Positions 54,801 to 64,000 of a DNA stretch of 64,000 nt are shown one piece after another. This DNA comes from Flavobacterium hercynium (GTDB taxonomy: Bacteria > Bacteroidota > Bacteroidia > Flavobacteriales > Flavobacteriaceae): assembly GCF_002217285.1 (NCBI RefSeq), contig NZ_MUGW01000002.1, forward strand, positions 248,001 through 312,000, given 5' to 3'. Made by a program: the position numbers and the translations under genes. Numbering within the stretch: position 1 is the first letter of the stretch; each line of letters starts with the position of its first letter. The notes beneath the pieces are model-generated. The model did no database searches. It saw only the letters and a list, made by a program, of their open reading frames with translations, and was not told the DNA's origin.

Positions 54801-56912
54801 CTATTCCGGAATTGGAAAATTTCGTGCTCTCATTAACGCATCTGATTCTGCAGGTCTCCCTCTAAACCTCTCATAAGCCGTTTCTTCATCTATTGTATTT
54901 CCAACACTAAAAACATTGTCATATAATTTTCTTGCAACTGCTTTATCATAAGGTCCTTTTCCTTCTGTAAAAGCTTCATAAGCATCAGCATTAATTACAT
55001 CTGCCCATAAATAGCTATAGTAACCTGCAGCATATCCGTCGCTCGAAAAAATATGCCCAAATTGCGGTATACGGTGACGCATTACGATTTCAGAAGGCAT
55101 ATTAAGCTTTTCTAAGACTTCGTTTTCAAATTTATTGGGATCAACTTTGTCAGTAGTCAAATGAAGCTTCATATCAACAATAGAACTCGAAATCGTTTCA
55201 ACAGTAGCAAAACCTTCATTAAAATTTTTCGCTTTTTCAATACGCGTAATTAACGATTTTGGCAAAGGCTTATTGGTTTTGTAATGCAGAGCGAACTTAT
55301 TCAGAACCTCTGGAGTAGAAAGCCAATGTTCTAAAAGCTGAGAAGGAAATTCTACATAATCAGTAGCTACAGAAGTTCCAGACAAACCAGGATAAGTTAC
55401 ATTAGAACACAATCCGTGCAAGGCATGTCCAAATTCGTGAAATAATGTTACTGCATCATCCCATGAAATCAAAACAGGTTCGTTGGCACTGCCTTTTATA
55501 AAATTACAATTATTAGAAACTATGGTAATAACCTCACCATCCAGTTTTTGTTGATCACGATAGGCATTCATCCACGCTCCTGAACGCTTTCCTGTTCTTG
55601 CAAACGGATCAAAATACCACAACCCTACTACTCTTCCGGTTGTTGAACTAATTACTTCCCATACTCGAACATCTTCATGATATACGGGAACATTTGTTAT
55701 TTGTTTAAAACTCAAATTAAACAACTCACCCGCAACCCAAAACATTCCCTCACGGAGGTTTTCCAATTGCAAGTATTGTTTCACTTCGTTTTGATCCAAA
55801 TCATATTTGGCTTTTCGGACTTTCTCCTCATAATATCTGTAATCCCAAGGGCGAATTTTAAAATTTCCTCCTTCTTTATCTACCACTTGTTGCATTTCAG
55901 CAACATCCAGTTGTACCTTCTCTACAGCAGGTTTCCAAACTGATTCCATTAGTGCTAATGTTTTCTTAGGATCCTTCGCCATTTTATTCGATAAGCTCCA
56001 GTGTGCAAAAGATGGAAATCCTAGTAATTTTGCTTTCTGAGCACGCAATTGCAGAATTGAAACCAATACATCATTGTTATCATTTTCATTATTGTTATCA
56101 CCGCGTTTTACGAATATATCAAATGCCTTCTGTCTTAAATCTCTTCGGGTAGAAAAAGTCAAAAATGGTTCGATCGAAGAACGTGTATTAGCTATAGAGC
56201 CCAAAACGTCGATCCCTCTGTCTTTTGCATCAGCGATTGCCGCATTTTTAATTTCATCCGGCAAACCATCAAAATCGCTTTCTGCTTTTAGCGCTACATA
56301 TTGATTGTTTTCTTCTGCCAACAAATTTTGACTGAATTTAGTAAAATGCGATGCCAATTGCTGATTTATTTTAGCTACCTTCTGTTTGTCCTTATCGTTT
56401 AACTTAGCTCCTTCGCGAACAAAAGTGCTGTAGTACAACCAGATTAAACGTTGCTGCTCACTGCTTAATTTTTTACTATCCTTTGAATTATAAAGTGTTT
56501 CAATTCGAATAAAAAGTTTCTTGTTCTGATATATTCTGTCTCTCAGTTCATATATCTTAGGTGTCATTCTTGTCTCTATCACTCCAAAATCAGGAGTAAA
56601 GATATTAGAACTGTAAATTTCAAAAATGGAATTTACTCGTTTAATGGTTTTACCGGAAAGCTCCAGCGCTGCTATTGTATTATCAAATGTTGGTGCTTTA
56701 GGATTGTTTGCAATAGCGTCAATTTCTTTTGCATTTTCCCGAATAGCCGATTCTATTGCGGAGGTAAAATCAGAAACCTTGTAGCTATCAAAAGCAGGAA
56801 CACCACCATAAGGTCCGGTCCATTTTTGAAGCAGAGGATTCTGCGATTCAGATTGTGCATTTAGTGAAAAAGTAGTTGTACTCATTAAGAAAAATAAAAT
56901 TAATTTATGCAT
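54801..56912 (-). CDS. M3-family metallopeptidase (Dcp/oligopeptidase A-like), exported
   Basis: A 703-residue M3 zinc peptidase. The start at 56912 yields a signal peptide (MHKLILFFLMSTTTFSLNAQ); an in-frame ATG at 56930 would add six residues. The zinc motif HEFGHALHG is intact, with its first His at about residue 492, and the downstream Glu ligand lies in the region YVEFPSQLLEHW. The helical N-terminal half and LGFPSFAHWSLSNKMAKDPK resemble peptidyl-dipeptidase Dcp. It probably trims peptides in the periplasm; whether as dipeptidyl carboxypeptidase or oligopeptidase cannot be told. It is transcribed alone. Confidence 0.93.
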   Translation of the reverse strand: MHKLILFFLMSTTTFSLNAQSESQNPLLQKWTGPYGGVPAFDSYKVSDFTSAIESAIRENAKEIDAIANNPKAPTFDNTIAALELSGKTIKRVNSIFEIYSSNIFTPDFGVIETRMTPKIYELRDRIYQNKKLFIRIETLYNSKDSKKLSSEQQRLIWLYYSTFVREGAKLNDKDKQKVAKINQQLASHFTKFSQNLLAEENNQYVALKAESDFDGLPDEIKNAAIADAKDRGIDVLGSIANTRSSIEPFLTFSTRRDLRQKAFDIFVKRGDNNNENDNNDVLVSILQLRAQKAKLLGFPSFAHWSLSNKMAKDPKKTLALMESVWKPAVEKVQLDVAEMQQVVDKEGGNFKIRPWDYRYYEEKVRKAKYDLDQNEVKQYLQLENLREGMFWVAGELFNLSFKQITNVPVYHEDVRVWEVISSTTGRVVGLWYFDPFARTGKRSGAWMNAYRDQQKLDGEVITIVSNNCNFIKGSANEPVLISWDDAVTLFHEFGHALHGLCSNVTYPGLSGTSVATDYVEFPSQLLEHWLSTPEVLNKFALHYKTNKPLPKSLITRIEKAKNFNEGFATVETISSSIVDMKLHLTTDKVDPNKFENEVLEKLNMPSEIVMRHRIPQFGHIFSSDGYAAGYYSYLWADVINADAYEAFTEGKGPYDKAVARKLYDNVFSVGNTIDEETAYERFRGRPAESDALMRARNFPIPE

Positions 56913-57049
56913 ATATTTAATTGTTAACAAAGTAAGAAAATATTTATCTCCAAATATAAATGAAAATAAACAATCCTATTGAAATTTTAAGGTTTTACTT
57001 TTAGTCGTAATCTGTTAATTTTGGATGGTTCAAATCGAATAGAATATCT

Positions 57050-57057
57050 TAAATTTG
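57050..57057 (+). promoter_or_regulatory. -7 promoter element of yhhQ
   Basis: TAAATTTG matches TAnnTTTG, 22 bp before the ATG. The nearest upstream TTG is at 57021-57023, 26 bp away, slightly too far. Confidence 0.4.
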
Positions 57058-57079
57058 ATGTCTCATTCAAAGAAGAAAA

Positions 57080-57742
57080 ATGTTTAAAACCAAAAAAGAA
57101 ATTGTCTTTGTAATTCTGGCAGGGATTTTTATAACAAATGCTGTTGTAGCAGAGCTAATTGGAGGAAAATTGATTCATGTTGGACCATTTGTAATGAGTA
57201 TTGGAATCTTACCTTGGCCAATTGTATTTCTAACTACTGATCTAATCAATGAATATTTTGGAGAAAAAGGCGTAAAAAAACTATCCTTCATAACAGCTTG
57301 TTTAATCGCTTATGCTTTTATAATATTATTTATGGCTATTGTTGTTCCTGCTGCAAAAGGTATTAGCCCTGTTAGCGATGAGCAATTTCAAGCCGTATTT
57401 GGGCAAAGTATGTGGATCATTGTTGGTAGCCTTATTGCGTTTATGGCCTCTCAGCTTATTGACGTCTGGATGTTCTGGTTTTTCAAAAAGCGCACAGGAG
57501 AAAAAAAAATATGGCTACGAGCTACAGGTTCTACCGTAATTTCGCAATTGTTTGATTCCTTTATTGTACTCGGAATTGCTTTTTGGCTTCCTGGTAAAAT
57601 TGATTTTGATACTTTTATATCATCAGGACTAACTGGTTATTTATTTAAACTTTCGGTCGCAATTTTATTAACGCCACTAATCTATGCTGGTCATCATTTA
57701 ATCAAGAAATATTTAGAGGGCGACGATATCAAAAATGACTAA
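57080..57742 (+). CDS. yhhQ: Queuosine precursor transporter (YhhQ family)
   Basis: A 220-residue integral membrane protein with about six helices, of the vitamin/queuosine-precursor uptake (VUT) family; characterised members import queuine or preQ0/preQ1. Family features include FVILAGIFITNAVVAELIGG, ILPWPIVFLTTDLINEYFGE and the conserved LDVWMFWFFKKRTG-type segment. The family link to queuosine fits the presence of queG in this window. A -7 element TAAATTTG at 57050-57057 precedes the ATG by 22 bp. A lipoprotein gene follows after 15 bp, possibly in the same transcript. Confidence 0.92.
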   Translation: MFKTKKEIVFVILAGIFITNAVVAELIGGKLIHVGPFVMSIGILPWPIVFLTTDLINEYFGEKGVKKLSFITACLIAYAFIILFMAIVVPAAKGISPVSDEQFQAVFGQSMWIIVGSLIAFMASQLIDVWMFWFFKKRTGEKKIWLRATGSTVISQLFDSFIVLGIAFWLPGKIDFDTFISSGLTGYLFKLSVAILLTPLIYAGHHLIKKYLEGDDIKND

Positions 57743-57757
57743 AAAGAGTACTTCATT

Positions 57758-58396
57758 ATGAAAAGCTATATCTACCTTATCATCATAAGTTTTAGTTGCC
57801 TGACAAGTTGCGATAAAAACAACAGAAATGTAATTGCCGAATCTACATCAGCTATTTCTGAAAAAATAAAAACCATATCAAAAAATACGGTAGAAACAAT
57901 TGTTGCAACTAAAGATTCTATTACAAAAAAAATAATCAGCACAACAAAAAGTATCGTCAACGAGGAAAAGGAAGAGATTGTTCCTGTAGAAACCGAAACT
58001 AAAGAAGAAAATCTAAAAAATGAAAAGCTAACTGGTTTGATGTCTCTAAAAAAGTTCTTAGATGAATCTGAAACCGGTGAAACGCTAACTCAAAAAGAAT
58101 TAATAGAACATCACAATATTCCTAAAGAAGGTATAAAACTCATCAAGAGCATTACCAAAACTGCTGAAGATGAAATTGAGATAAAATGGAATTCTACCTG
58201 GTTTATCGAAAAAATATCTGATGCAAAGTTTAAAGATGCCAGAATGAAAGTAACATTCAAAGCCAATAAAATGTATACCTCCGGAAAAGCAATTGGAATA
58301 AAACACAACAAAAAAATATACAACGAACTCATTATAATAGGTAATTCAGCTTACATCCCCTCCATTAAAGGATATCATTGGAAAATCGGGAAATAA
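57758..58396 (+). CDS. Hypothetical lipoprotein, 212 residues
   Basis: I do not recognise the family. The N-terminus YIYLIIISFSCLTSC shows a type II signal peptide with the lipidated Cys at residue 19. A stretch of about 80 residues (25-105) is rich in Ser/Thr/Lys/Glu with few hydrophobics, probably a disordered linker or coiled coil. The C-terminal domain (about 105-212) has mixed beta-strand character (EIEIKWNSTWFIEKI, ARMKVTFKANKMYTSG). It lies 15 bp after yhhQ and may be co-transcribed. Outer- or inner-membrane anchoring cannot be decided. Confidence 0.8.
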   Translation: MKSYIYLIIISFSCLTSCDKNNRNVIAESTSAISEKIKTISKNTVETIVATKDSITKKIISTTKSIVNEEKEEIVPVETETKEENLKNEKLTGLMSLKKFLDESETGETLTQKELIEHHNIPKEGIKLIKSITKTAEDEIEIKWNSTWFIEKISDAKFKDARMKVTFKANKMYTSGKAIGIKHNKKIYNELIIIGNSAYIPSIKGYHWKIGK

Positions 58397-58489
58397 CAAC
58401 ATAAATAATTGATTTTCAATGAGTTAAATTTATTTAACAAAATTTTTAGAAAATATTTGCTTTTTATAAGAAAATGTCGAAAAAGATTC

Positions 58490-58497
58490 TAAATTTG
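58490..58497 (+). promoter_or_regulatory. -7 promoter element of the lipocalin-like gene
   Basis: TAAATTTG (58490-58497) is a TAnnTTTG match, 33 bp before the ATG at 58531; no -33 TTG at usual spacing. Confidence 0.4.
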
Positions 58498-58530
58498 TTG
58501 GCAAATATTTAACAAATAAAATCAACCCAA

Positions 58531-58968
58531 ATGAAAAAATTAAGCATTCTTTTTGTGTCAGTATTGACATTAGGTTTAGCAGTAACAAGCTGTAGTAGTG
58601 ATGATGATGATGCATCAATCGTTGGAAAATGGACTCCTGTAAAAATGGGAAGCGTAGTAAACGGTAAAGAAATTCTAGTTGACTACCCAAAAGAAGGAAC
58701 ATGTGATAGCGACGTTACTGAATTCACTGCTGATGGAAAATTTACTGACATCTCTTACGAATCTAACGAAGGTAAATGTGAAGCTTCTACAGATAAAGGA
58801 AGTTACACTTATAAAGACAAAACTTTATCAACTACTTACGAAGGAGATACTGAAGTTAATTCAGTAGAAGTTACAGAATTATCTGGTTCTACTTTGAAAA
58901 TAAAATTAACTGAAAAAATTGATGCTTCAACTTCTTTAGTGTTAATCACAGTTTACCAAAGAAAATAA
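58531..58968 (+). CDS. Lipocalin-like lipoprotein
   Basis: A 145-residue lipoprotein: signal peptide VLTLGLAVTSCSSDDDDASI with lipid Cys at residue 21 and the Asp-rich stretch that follows. The mature part reads as a small beta-barrel of the lipocalin-like type: SIVGKWTPVKMGSV is the usual opening (the GKW turn), followed by FTADGKFTDISYESN, GSYTYKDKTLSTTY and TVYQRK. A disulfide is possible, with two further cysteines at GTCDSDVTEF and GKCEAST. Many Flavobacterium paralogues exist; ligands are unknown. A strong terminator follows. Confidence 0.88.
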   Translation: MKKLSILFVSVLTLGLAVTSCSSDDDDASIVGKWTPVKMGSVVNGKEILVDYPKEGTCDSDVTEFTADGKFTDISYESNEGKCEASTDKGSYTYKDKTLSTTYEGDTEVNSVEVTELSGSTLKIKLTEKIDASTSLVLITVYQRK

Positions 58969-58988
58969 TTAAGAAAATAAATTTCTTA

Positions 58989-59025
58989 AAACCTCAAACT
59001 TCCACAGTTTGAGGTTTTTTTTTAC
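58989..59025 (+). terminator. Terminator of the lipocalin-like gene
   Basis: AAACCTCAAACT (58989-59000) pairs perfectly with AGTTTGAGGTTT (59006-59017), loop TCCAC, followed by a T-run. Confidence 0.88.
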
Positions 59026-59039
59026 ATTTGAAATAAAAA

Positions 59040-59600
59040 ATGGAACCAATACGATGTGGCTGGTGCTCCGCGAGCGATTTATACAAAAAATACCATGACG
59101 AAGAATGGGGCGTACCGGTATACGACGATGCTTCGTTATTTGAATTTTTAATTCTCGAAACTTTTCAGGCGGGATTAAGCTGGATTACTATTTTAAATAA
59201 AAGAGAAAATTTCAGAGCCGCTTTTGACCATTTCGATTATAAAAAAATAGCGCTTTACACAGAAGAAAAAATAGAATCGTTACTACAAGATACCGGAATC
59301 ATTCGCAATAAGCTCAAAATTCGTGCTGCTGTTTCAAATGCGCAGGCTTTTATGAAAATACAAGACGAATTTGGTACATTCTCTGATTACATCTGGAAAT
59401 TTACCAATGGTAAACCCATAATCAACAATCCCAAAACACTCAAAGACGTTCCGGCAACCACACCGCTTTCGGATGAAATTAGCAAAGATTTAAAAAAACG
59501 AGGTTTTAAATTTGTAGGCTCAACTGTAATCTACGCCAACATGCAAGCTACCGGAATGGTCAACGATCATGTCGAAAATTGCTGGACAAGAAATGAATAA
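59040..59600 (+). CDS. tag: DNA-3-methyladenine glycosylase I
   Basis: A 186-residue Tag, which removes 3-methyladenine from alkylated DNA. The N-terminal zinc motif RCGWC and the conserved YHDEEWGVPVYDD are seen, and the final H-x3-C (NDHVENCW) completes the zinc site. The catalytic region LETFQAGLSWITILNKRENF is typical. A -7-like TACATTTG at 59023-59030 ends only 9 bp before the ATG, so the transcript could be nearly leaderless. It sits alone just downstream of the lipocalin terminator and before the TPP riboswitch. Confidence 0.96.
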   Translation: MEPIRCGWCSASDLYKKYHDEEWGVPVYDDASLFEFLILETFQAGLSWITILNKRENFRAAFDHFDYKKIALYTEEKIESLLQDTGIIRNKLKIRAAVSNAQAFMKIQDEFGTFSDYIWKFTNGKPIINNPKTLKDVPATTPLSDEISKDLKKRGFKFVGSTVIYANMQATGMVNDHVENCWTRNE

Positions 59601-59713
59601 CTTTTATTTATTTTTTCAGGTTTAAAGTTTCATGTTTCAGATTGTAAATGACCTTCCTCTATCCAATAAAATCTGAAATCGGAAAGTTTTTCACACTTTT
59701 AAACAAAAATCAT

Positions 59714-59721
59714 TACATTTG
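59714..59721 (+). promoter_or_regulatory. -7 promoter element of the thiamine operon
   Basis: TACATTTG fits TAnnTTTG and ends 9 bp upstream of the riboswitch, so transcription would start at its 5' edge. Confidence 0.5.
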
Positions 59722-59729
59722 CATCACAC

Positions 59730-59812
59730 TTTAGGGGTGTCTACTAACAAAGTAGGCTGAGATTTTACCCTCTGAACCTGATCTAGTTCATACTAGCGTA
59801 GGGAAAAGTAAG
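59730..59812 (+). promoter_or_regulatory. TPP riboswitch (THI element)
   Basis: The conserved parts of the thiamine pyrophosphate riboswitch are present in order: GGGGTGTCTACTAAC, GGCTGAGATTTTACCCTC, TGAACCTGATCTAGTTC and CATACTAGCGTAGGGA. It is about 100 bp upstream of thiS. On binding TPP it would reduce expression of the whole thiamine operon. No clear terminator was seen between it and thiS, so control is more likely at translation or through an unrecognised terminator. Confidence 0.93.
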
Positions 59813-59907
59813 ATGACTTCTGCGCGCATTTTTATGCGTAATTGTAGCCATTCCTAAGGTAGAGATTCATTATAGTGAATTTTTATAGTAACCTAAAACC
59901 TTAAGGA

Positions 59908-60114
59908 ATGGAACTAAAAATCAACCAACAAATCAAACAATTCAATGCTGACTCATTAAGCGTTCAGTCATTGCTCGATCTCGAAATTCCACACAAACAA
60001 AACGGAATTGCCGTTGCTATCAACAATACTATTGTTCCAAAAATAAACTGGAACCAACATCTCCTACACGAAACTGACGAAATTCTAATTATTTCGGCTA
60101 CACAAGGAGGGTAA
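59908..60114 (+). CDS. thiS: Thiamine sulfur-carrier protein ThiS
   Basis: A 68-residue ubiquitin-like sulfur carrier. The C-terminal Gly-Gly (ISATQGG) is adenylated by ThiF and thiocarboxylated to give sulfur for the thiazole ring. The internal SVQSLLDLEIPHKQNGIAVA and a short beta-grasp fold are typical. It is the first gene of the operon under the TPP riboswitch; thiC follows after 280 bp of partly repeat-like sequence. Confidence 0.95.
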   Translation: MELKINQQIKQFNADSLSVQSLLDLEIPHKQNGIAVAINNTIVPKINWNQHLLHETDEILIISATQGG

Positions 60115-60116
60115 TA

Positions 60117-62218
<2,102 letters not shown>

Positions 62219-62324
62219 GTCTTTAAAAATTATGAATTGTGAATTGTAAATTATGAGTTAGCGAAAGGTCCTAAAGCCAGCGACCATAGTGCTTATAATA
62301 ATTGCAAACAAATAACCACCGCAT

Positions 62325-62352
62325 AATTCACAACTCACAATTCACAACTCAC
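62325..62352 (+). repeat. Exact 14-bp tandem repeat before the thiE/tenI-like gene
   Basis: AATTCACAACTCAC occurs twice in tandem (62325-62338, 62339-62352). A partly complementary AT-rich stretch, GAATTGTGAATTGTAAATTA, lies at about 62233-62252, so the spacer could fold back on itself. Confidence 0.75.
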
Positions 62353-62362
62353 AATTAAAAAA

Positions 62363-62962
62363 ATGATCGTAATTACCAATCCGGACGCTATTGTCAACGA
62401 AATCAACATTATTGATTCTTTACTGGAGGAAGGATTGTCTTTGCTTCATATTCGGAAACCTGGATTTTCAGCCATAGAAATGGGACAATTTATTCATCAG
62501 ATACAACTAAAATTTAGAGCTAATCTGGTTTTGCATACGCATCATGAATTGGCGGAAGATTTTGGTATTACGAAGATTCATTTTTCAGAAAGCGGAAGAA
62601 AAAATACTCTTGATCTTCCTGCAAAGTTTTCAAAACCTTGCAGGTATAAATCGACATCAACACATTGTATTGAAAATTTTAATATGTTGGAAAATTTTGA
62701 CTACGCTTTTCTAAGCCCTGTTTTTAAAAGTATTTCTAAGGAAAATTATTTTCCTAAAAAAGATCATTTTGAATCTTTACGTTTTAGAACAAATACAACA
62801 ACTAAAATTGTTGCTTTAGGTGGAATAGATGTTGAAAATATTGAAGTTACACTGAAAAATGGCTTTGATGATATTGCCTTGCTTGGCGCTATTTGGAACA
62901 ATGATAATCCTCTAAAAAAATTTAAATCATGTCAAAGAATCGTCCATTCGTCCTTAGTATAG
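62363..62962 (+). CDS. Thiamine phosphate synthase-like protein (ThiE/TenI family)
   Basis: A 199-residue TIM-barrel of the ThiE/TenI family. The N-terminal MIVITNPD, the LSLLHIRKPGF segment (which replaces the usual VQ-R motif), LVLHTHHELAEDFGITKIHF and the FLSPVFKSIS phosphate loop are seen, ending with VALGGIDVENI. A true ThiE-like gene follows two genes later (63677), so this one may be a TenI aminase-like paralogue that isomerises or salvages thiazole, or a second, diverged ThiE. The 34-bp overlap with thiD means the two are translated together. Confidence 0.85.
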   Translation: MIVITNPDAIVNEINIIDSLLEEGLSLLHIRKPGFSAIEMGQFIHQIQLKFRANLVLHTHHELAEDFGITKIHFSESGRKNTLDLPAKFSKPCRYKSTSTHCIENFNMLENFDYAFLSPVFKSISKENYFPKKDHFESLRFRTNTTTKIVALGGIDVENIEVTLKNGFDDIALLGAIWNNDNPLKKFKSCQRIVHSSLV

Positions 62963-63687
62963 CCGGACTTGATCCTACGGGCGGTGCGGGCATTTTAGCA
63001 GATACTAAAACATTTGAACAACATCAAGTTAATGGTTTTGCGATTATAACTGCGAACACTATTCAAACTGAAAATGCTTTTTTTGAAATCCAGTGGACTG
63101 ATTTGAATTTTGTAATTCGTTCCATTGAAAAATTATTTGAACAATATCAAATCAAAGCTGTAAAAATTGGAATTGTACCTAATTTGAATTTCTTAAATAA
63201 AATCCTGTCTTTGATCAAGTTACTTTCTCCAACGACAAAAATTGTTTGGGATCCAGTACTCAAATCAACTAGCCGTTTTGAATTTATGAAAGTCGAAAAT
63301 GACGATTCTGATTTAAATACAGCACTTTCAAAAATCGATCTGATTACACCCAACTATAATGAAATGGAATTATTATTTCCTGATTTTATAGATGATGATG
63401 GTAACTTAAAAACAGATATCACAACCACAGTTTTACTCAAAGGCGGGCATCATCCTGATACAATTGGAATTGATCGCTTGTATCTCAAAAACGAAAGAGT
63501 CGACTTGTTTCCATCTAACATGGAATGCTGTGAAAAACATGGTTCCGGCTGTGTATTATCATCTGCCATCGCCGCAAATCTGGCTTTGGATCAGGATCTT
63601 GAAACAGCCTGCAAAAATGCTAAAATTTACATCGAAAAATACCTTAGTTCATCATCAACCTTAATTGGATATCACTATGTACACTAA
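62929..63687 (+). CDS. thiD: Hydroxymethylpyrimidine/phosphomethylpyrimidine kinase ThiD
   Basis: ThiD (252 residues) phosphorylates HMP to HMP-P and HMP-PP for thiamine synthesis. The ribokinase-like fold shows SIAGLDPTGGAGILADTKTF at the N-terminus, the motif VWDPVLKSTSRF, TPNYNEMELLFPDF and the anion-hole GSGCVLSSAIAANLALDQDL. The start at 62929 lies inside the end of the preceding gene (34-bp overlap), and its own 3' end overlaps the next thiE ATG by 11 bp, a chain of overlaps typical of a tightly coupled operon. Confidence 0.95.
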   Translation: MSKNRPFVLSIAGLDPTGGAGILADTKTFEQHQVNGFAIITANTIQTENAFFEIQWTDLNFVIRSIEKLFEQYQIKAVKIGIVPNLNFLNKILSLIKLLSPTTKIVWDPVLKSTSRFEFMKVENDDSDLNTALSKIDLITPNYNEMELLFPDFIDDDGNLKTDITTTVLLKGGHHPDTIGIDRLYLKNERVDLFPSNMECCEKHGSGCVLSSAIAANLALDQDLETACKNAKIYIEKYLSSSSTLIGYHYVH

Positions 63688-64000
63688 ACTACAATACATC
63701 TCACAAGGAAATACGGTCAATGAGCAATTGTACAACATTCAGCAGGCTTTAGATGCAGGATGCAATTGGGTACAAATGCGATTTAAAAATCAAACACAAA
63801 AAGATGCTGCCCAACTTGCTGAAGCTGTAAAAATATTGTGCGAAGAATATCTGGCTACTTTTATTATTAATGACGATATCTATCTTGCTCAGCAATTTAT
63901 GGCAGATGGTATTCATTTAGGTCTTACAGACATGAAAATTGATGAAGCCAGAGCAATTTTAGGAAACACAAAAATTATTGGCGGTACCGCAAACACAGTC
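63677..64000 (+). CDS. thiE: Thiamine phosphate synthase ThiE (N-terminal part; runs off the right edge)
   Basis: The first 108 codons of a ThiE, which joins HMP-PP with thiazole phosphate to give thiamine phosphate. The ATG at 63677 lies within the last codons of thiD. Visible features are QALDAGCNWVQMRFKNQTQK (the VQ-R active-site strand, intact here), FIINDDIYLAQQFMADGIHL with the NDD metal/pyrophosphate motif, and IIGGTANTV at the window end. Unlike the paralogue at 62363-62962, the N-terminal and active-site motifs fit a bona fide ThiE. thiG/thiH and similar genes would be expected beyond the edge. Confidence 0.92.
   Translation, partial: MYTKLQYISQGNTVNEQLYNIQQALDAGCNWVQMRFKNQTQKDAAQLAEAVKILCEEYLATFIINDDIYLAQQFMADGIHLGLTDMKIDEARAILGNTKIIGGTANTV

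Overview
This 64 kb window is a low-GC Bacteroidetes chromosome segment, almost certainly from the genus Flavobacterium (close to F. johnsoniae in gene content). Supporting signs are the gliding/type IX secretion gene sprA directly downstream of ruvA, a PorP/SprF-OmpA-giant adhesin cluster with a type B T9SS sorting domain, a complete alternative complex III operon feeding a cytochrome c oxidase, DUF2723 membrane proteins, the Bacteroidetes promoter pattern TTG-N17..21-TAnnTTTG before many genes, and little sign of Shine-Dalgarno sequences. It is mostly ordinary core chromosome; no prophage, transposase, CRISPR array or obvious defence island was seen.

Layout. 1-9.8 kb: N-terminal part of sprA (runs off the left edge), ruvA, malic enzyme maeB and a CBS protein on the minus strand, then a repeat-rich 600 bp gap and a divergent pair of small genes (XRE regulator and a 105-residue unknown) with palindromes between them. 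7.8-18 kb: minus-strand cluster of a 2395-residue secreted adhesin made of about a dozen 100-residue units (seven of them nearly identical), a PorP/SprF-like outer-membrane protein and a TPR/PD40/OmpA protein. 18.5-20.5 kb: queG and ruvB. 20.6-32 kb: actABCDEF followed by coxB and ctaD, one respiratory operon with its own promoter and terminator. 32.2-37.5 kb: a SPOR protein and the rimP-nusA-infB operon, whose leader contains a terminator-like hairpin. 37.6-39.7 kb: a universal stress protein, two identical tRNA-Gln genes with duplicated promoters and terminators, and an XRE regulator between them. 39.9-50 kb: DUF2723 protein, polysaccharide deacetylase, a cysteine-free thioredoxin-fold protein, membrane metallophosphoesterase, polA and a LacI regulator. 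50-57 kb: two ferritin-like secreted proteins, the ribosomal set rplM-rpsI-rpsB-tsf and an M3 peptidase. 57-59.6 kb: a queuosine-precursor transporter, two lipoproteins and tag. 59.7-64 kb: a TPP riboswitch and the thiamine operon thiS-thiC-(thiE/tenI-like)-thiD-thiE, cut by the right edge.

How the genes work together. ActABCDEF oxidises menaquinol and passes electrons to the CoxB/CtaD oxidase. QueG (last step of queuosine synthesis) and the YhhQ-type transporter point to queuosine synthesis with precursor uptake. SprA is the T9SS outer-membrane channel that would export proteins such as the type B-sorted adhesin, and the adhesin's own PorP/SprF and OmpA partners are encoded next to it. The thiamine genes are under a TPP riboswitch. 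The most interesting non-routine items are the homogenised adhesin repeat array with a chimeric edge unit, the hairpin plus U-tract in the nusA operon leader, the duplicated tRNA-Gln module flanking a regulator, the cysteine-free thioredoxin homologue, the six-haem ActA, the His-rich segments of ActF and CtaD, and the small divergent XRE/unknown pair.
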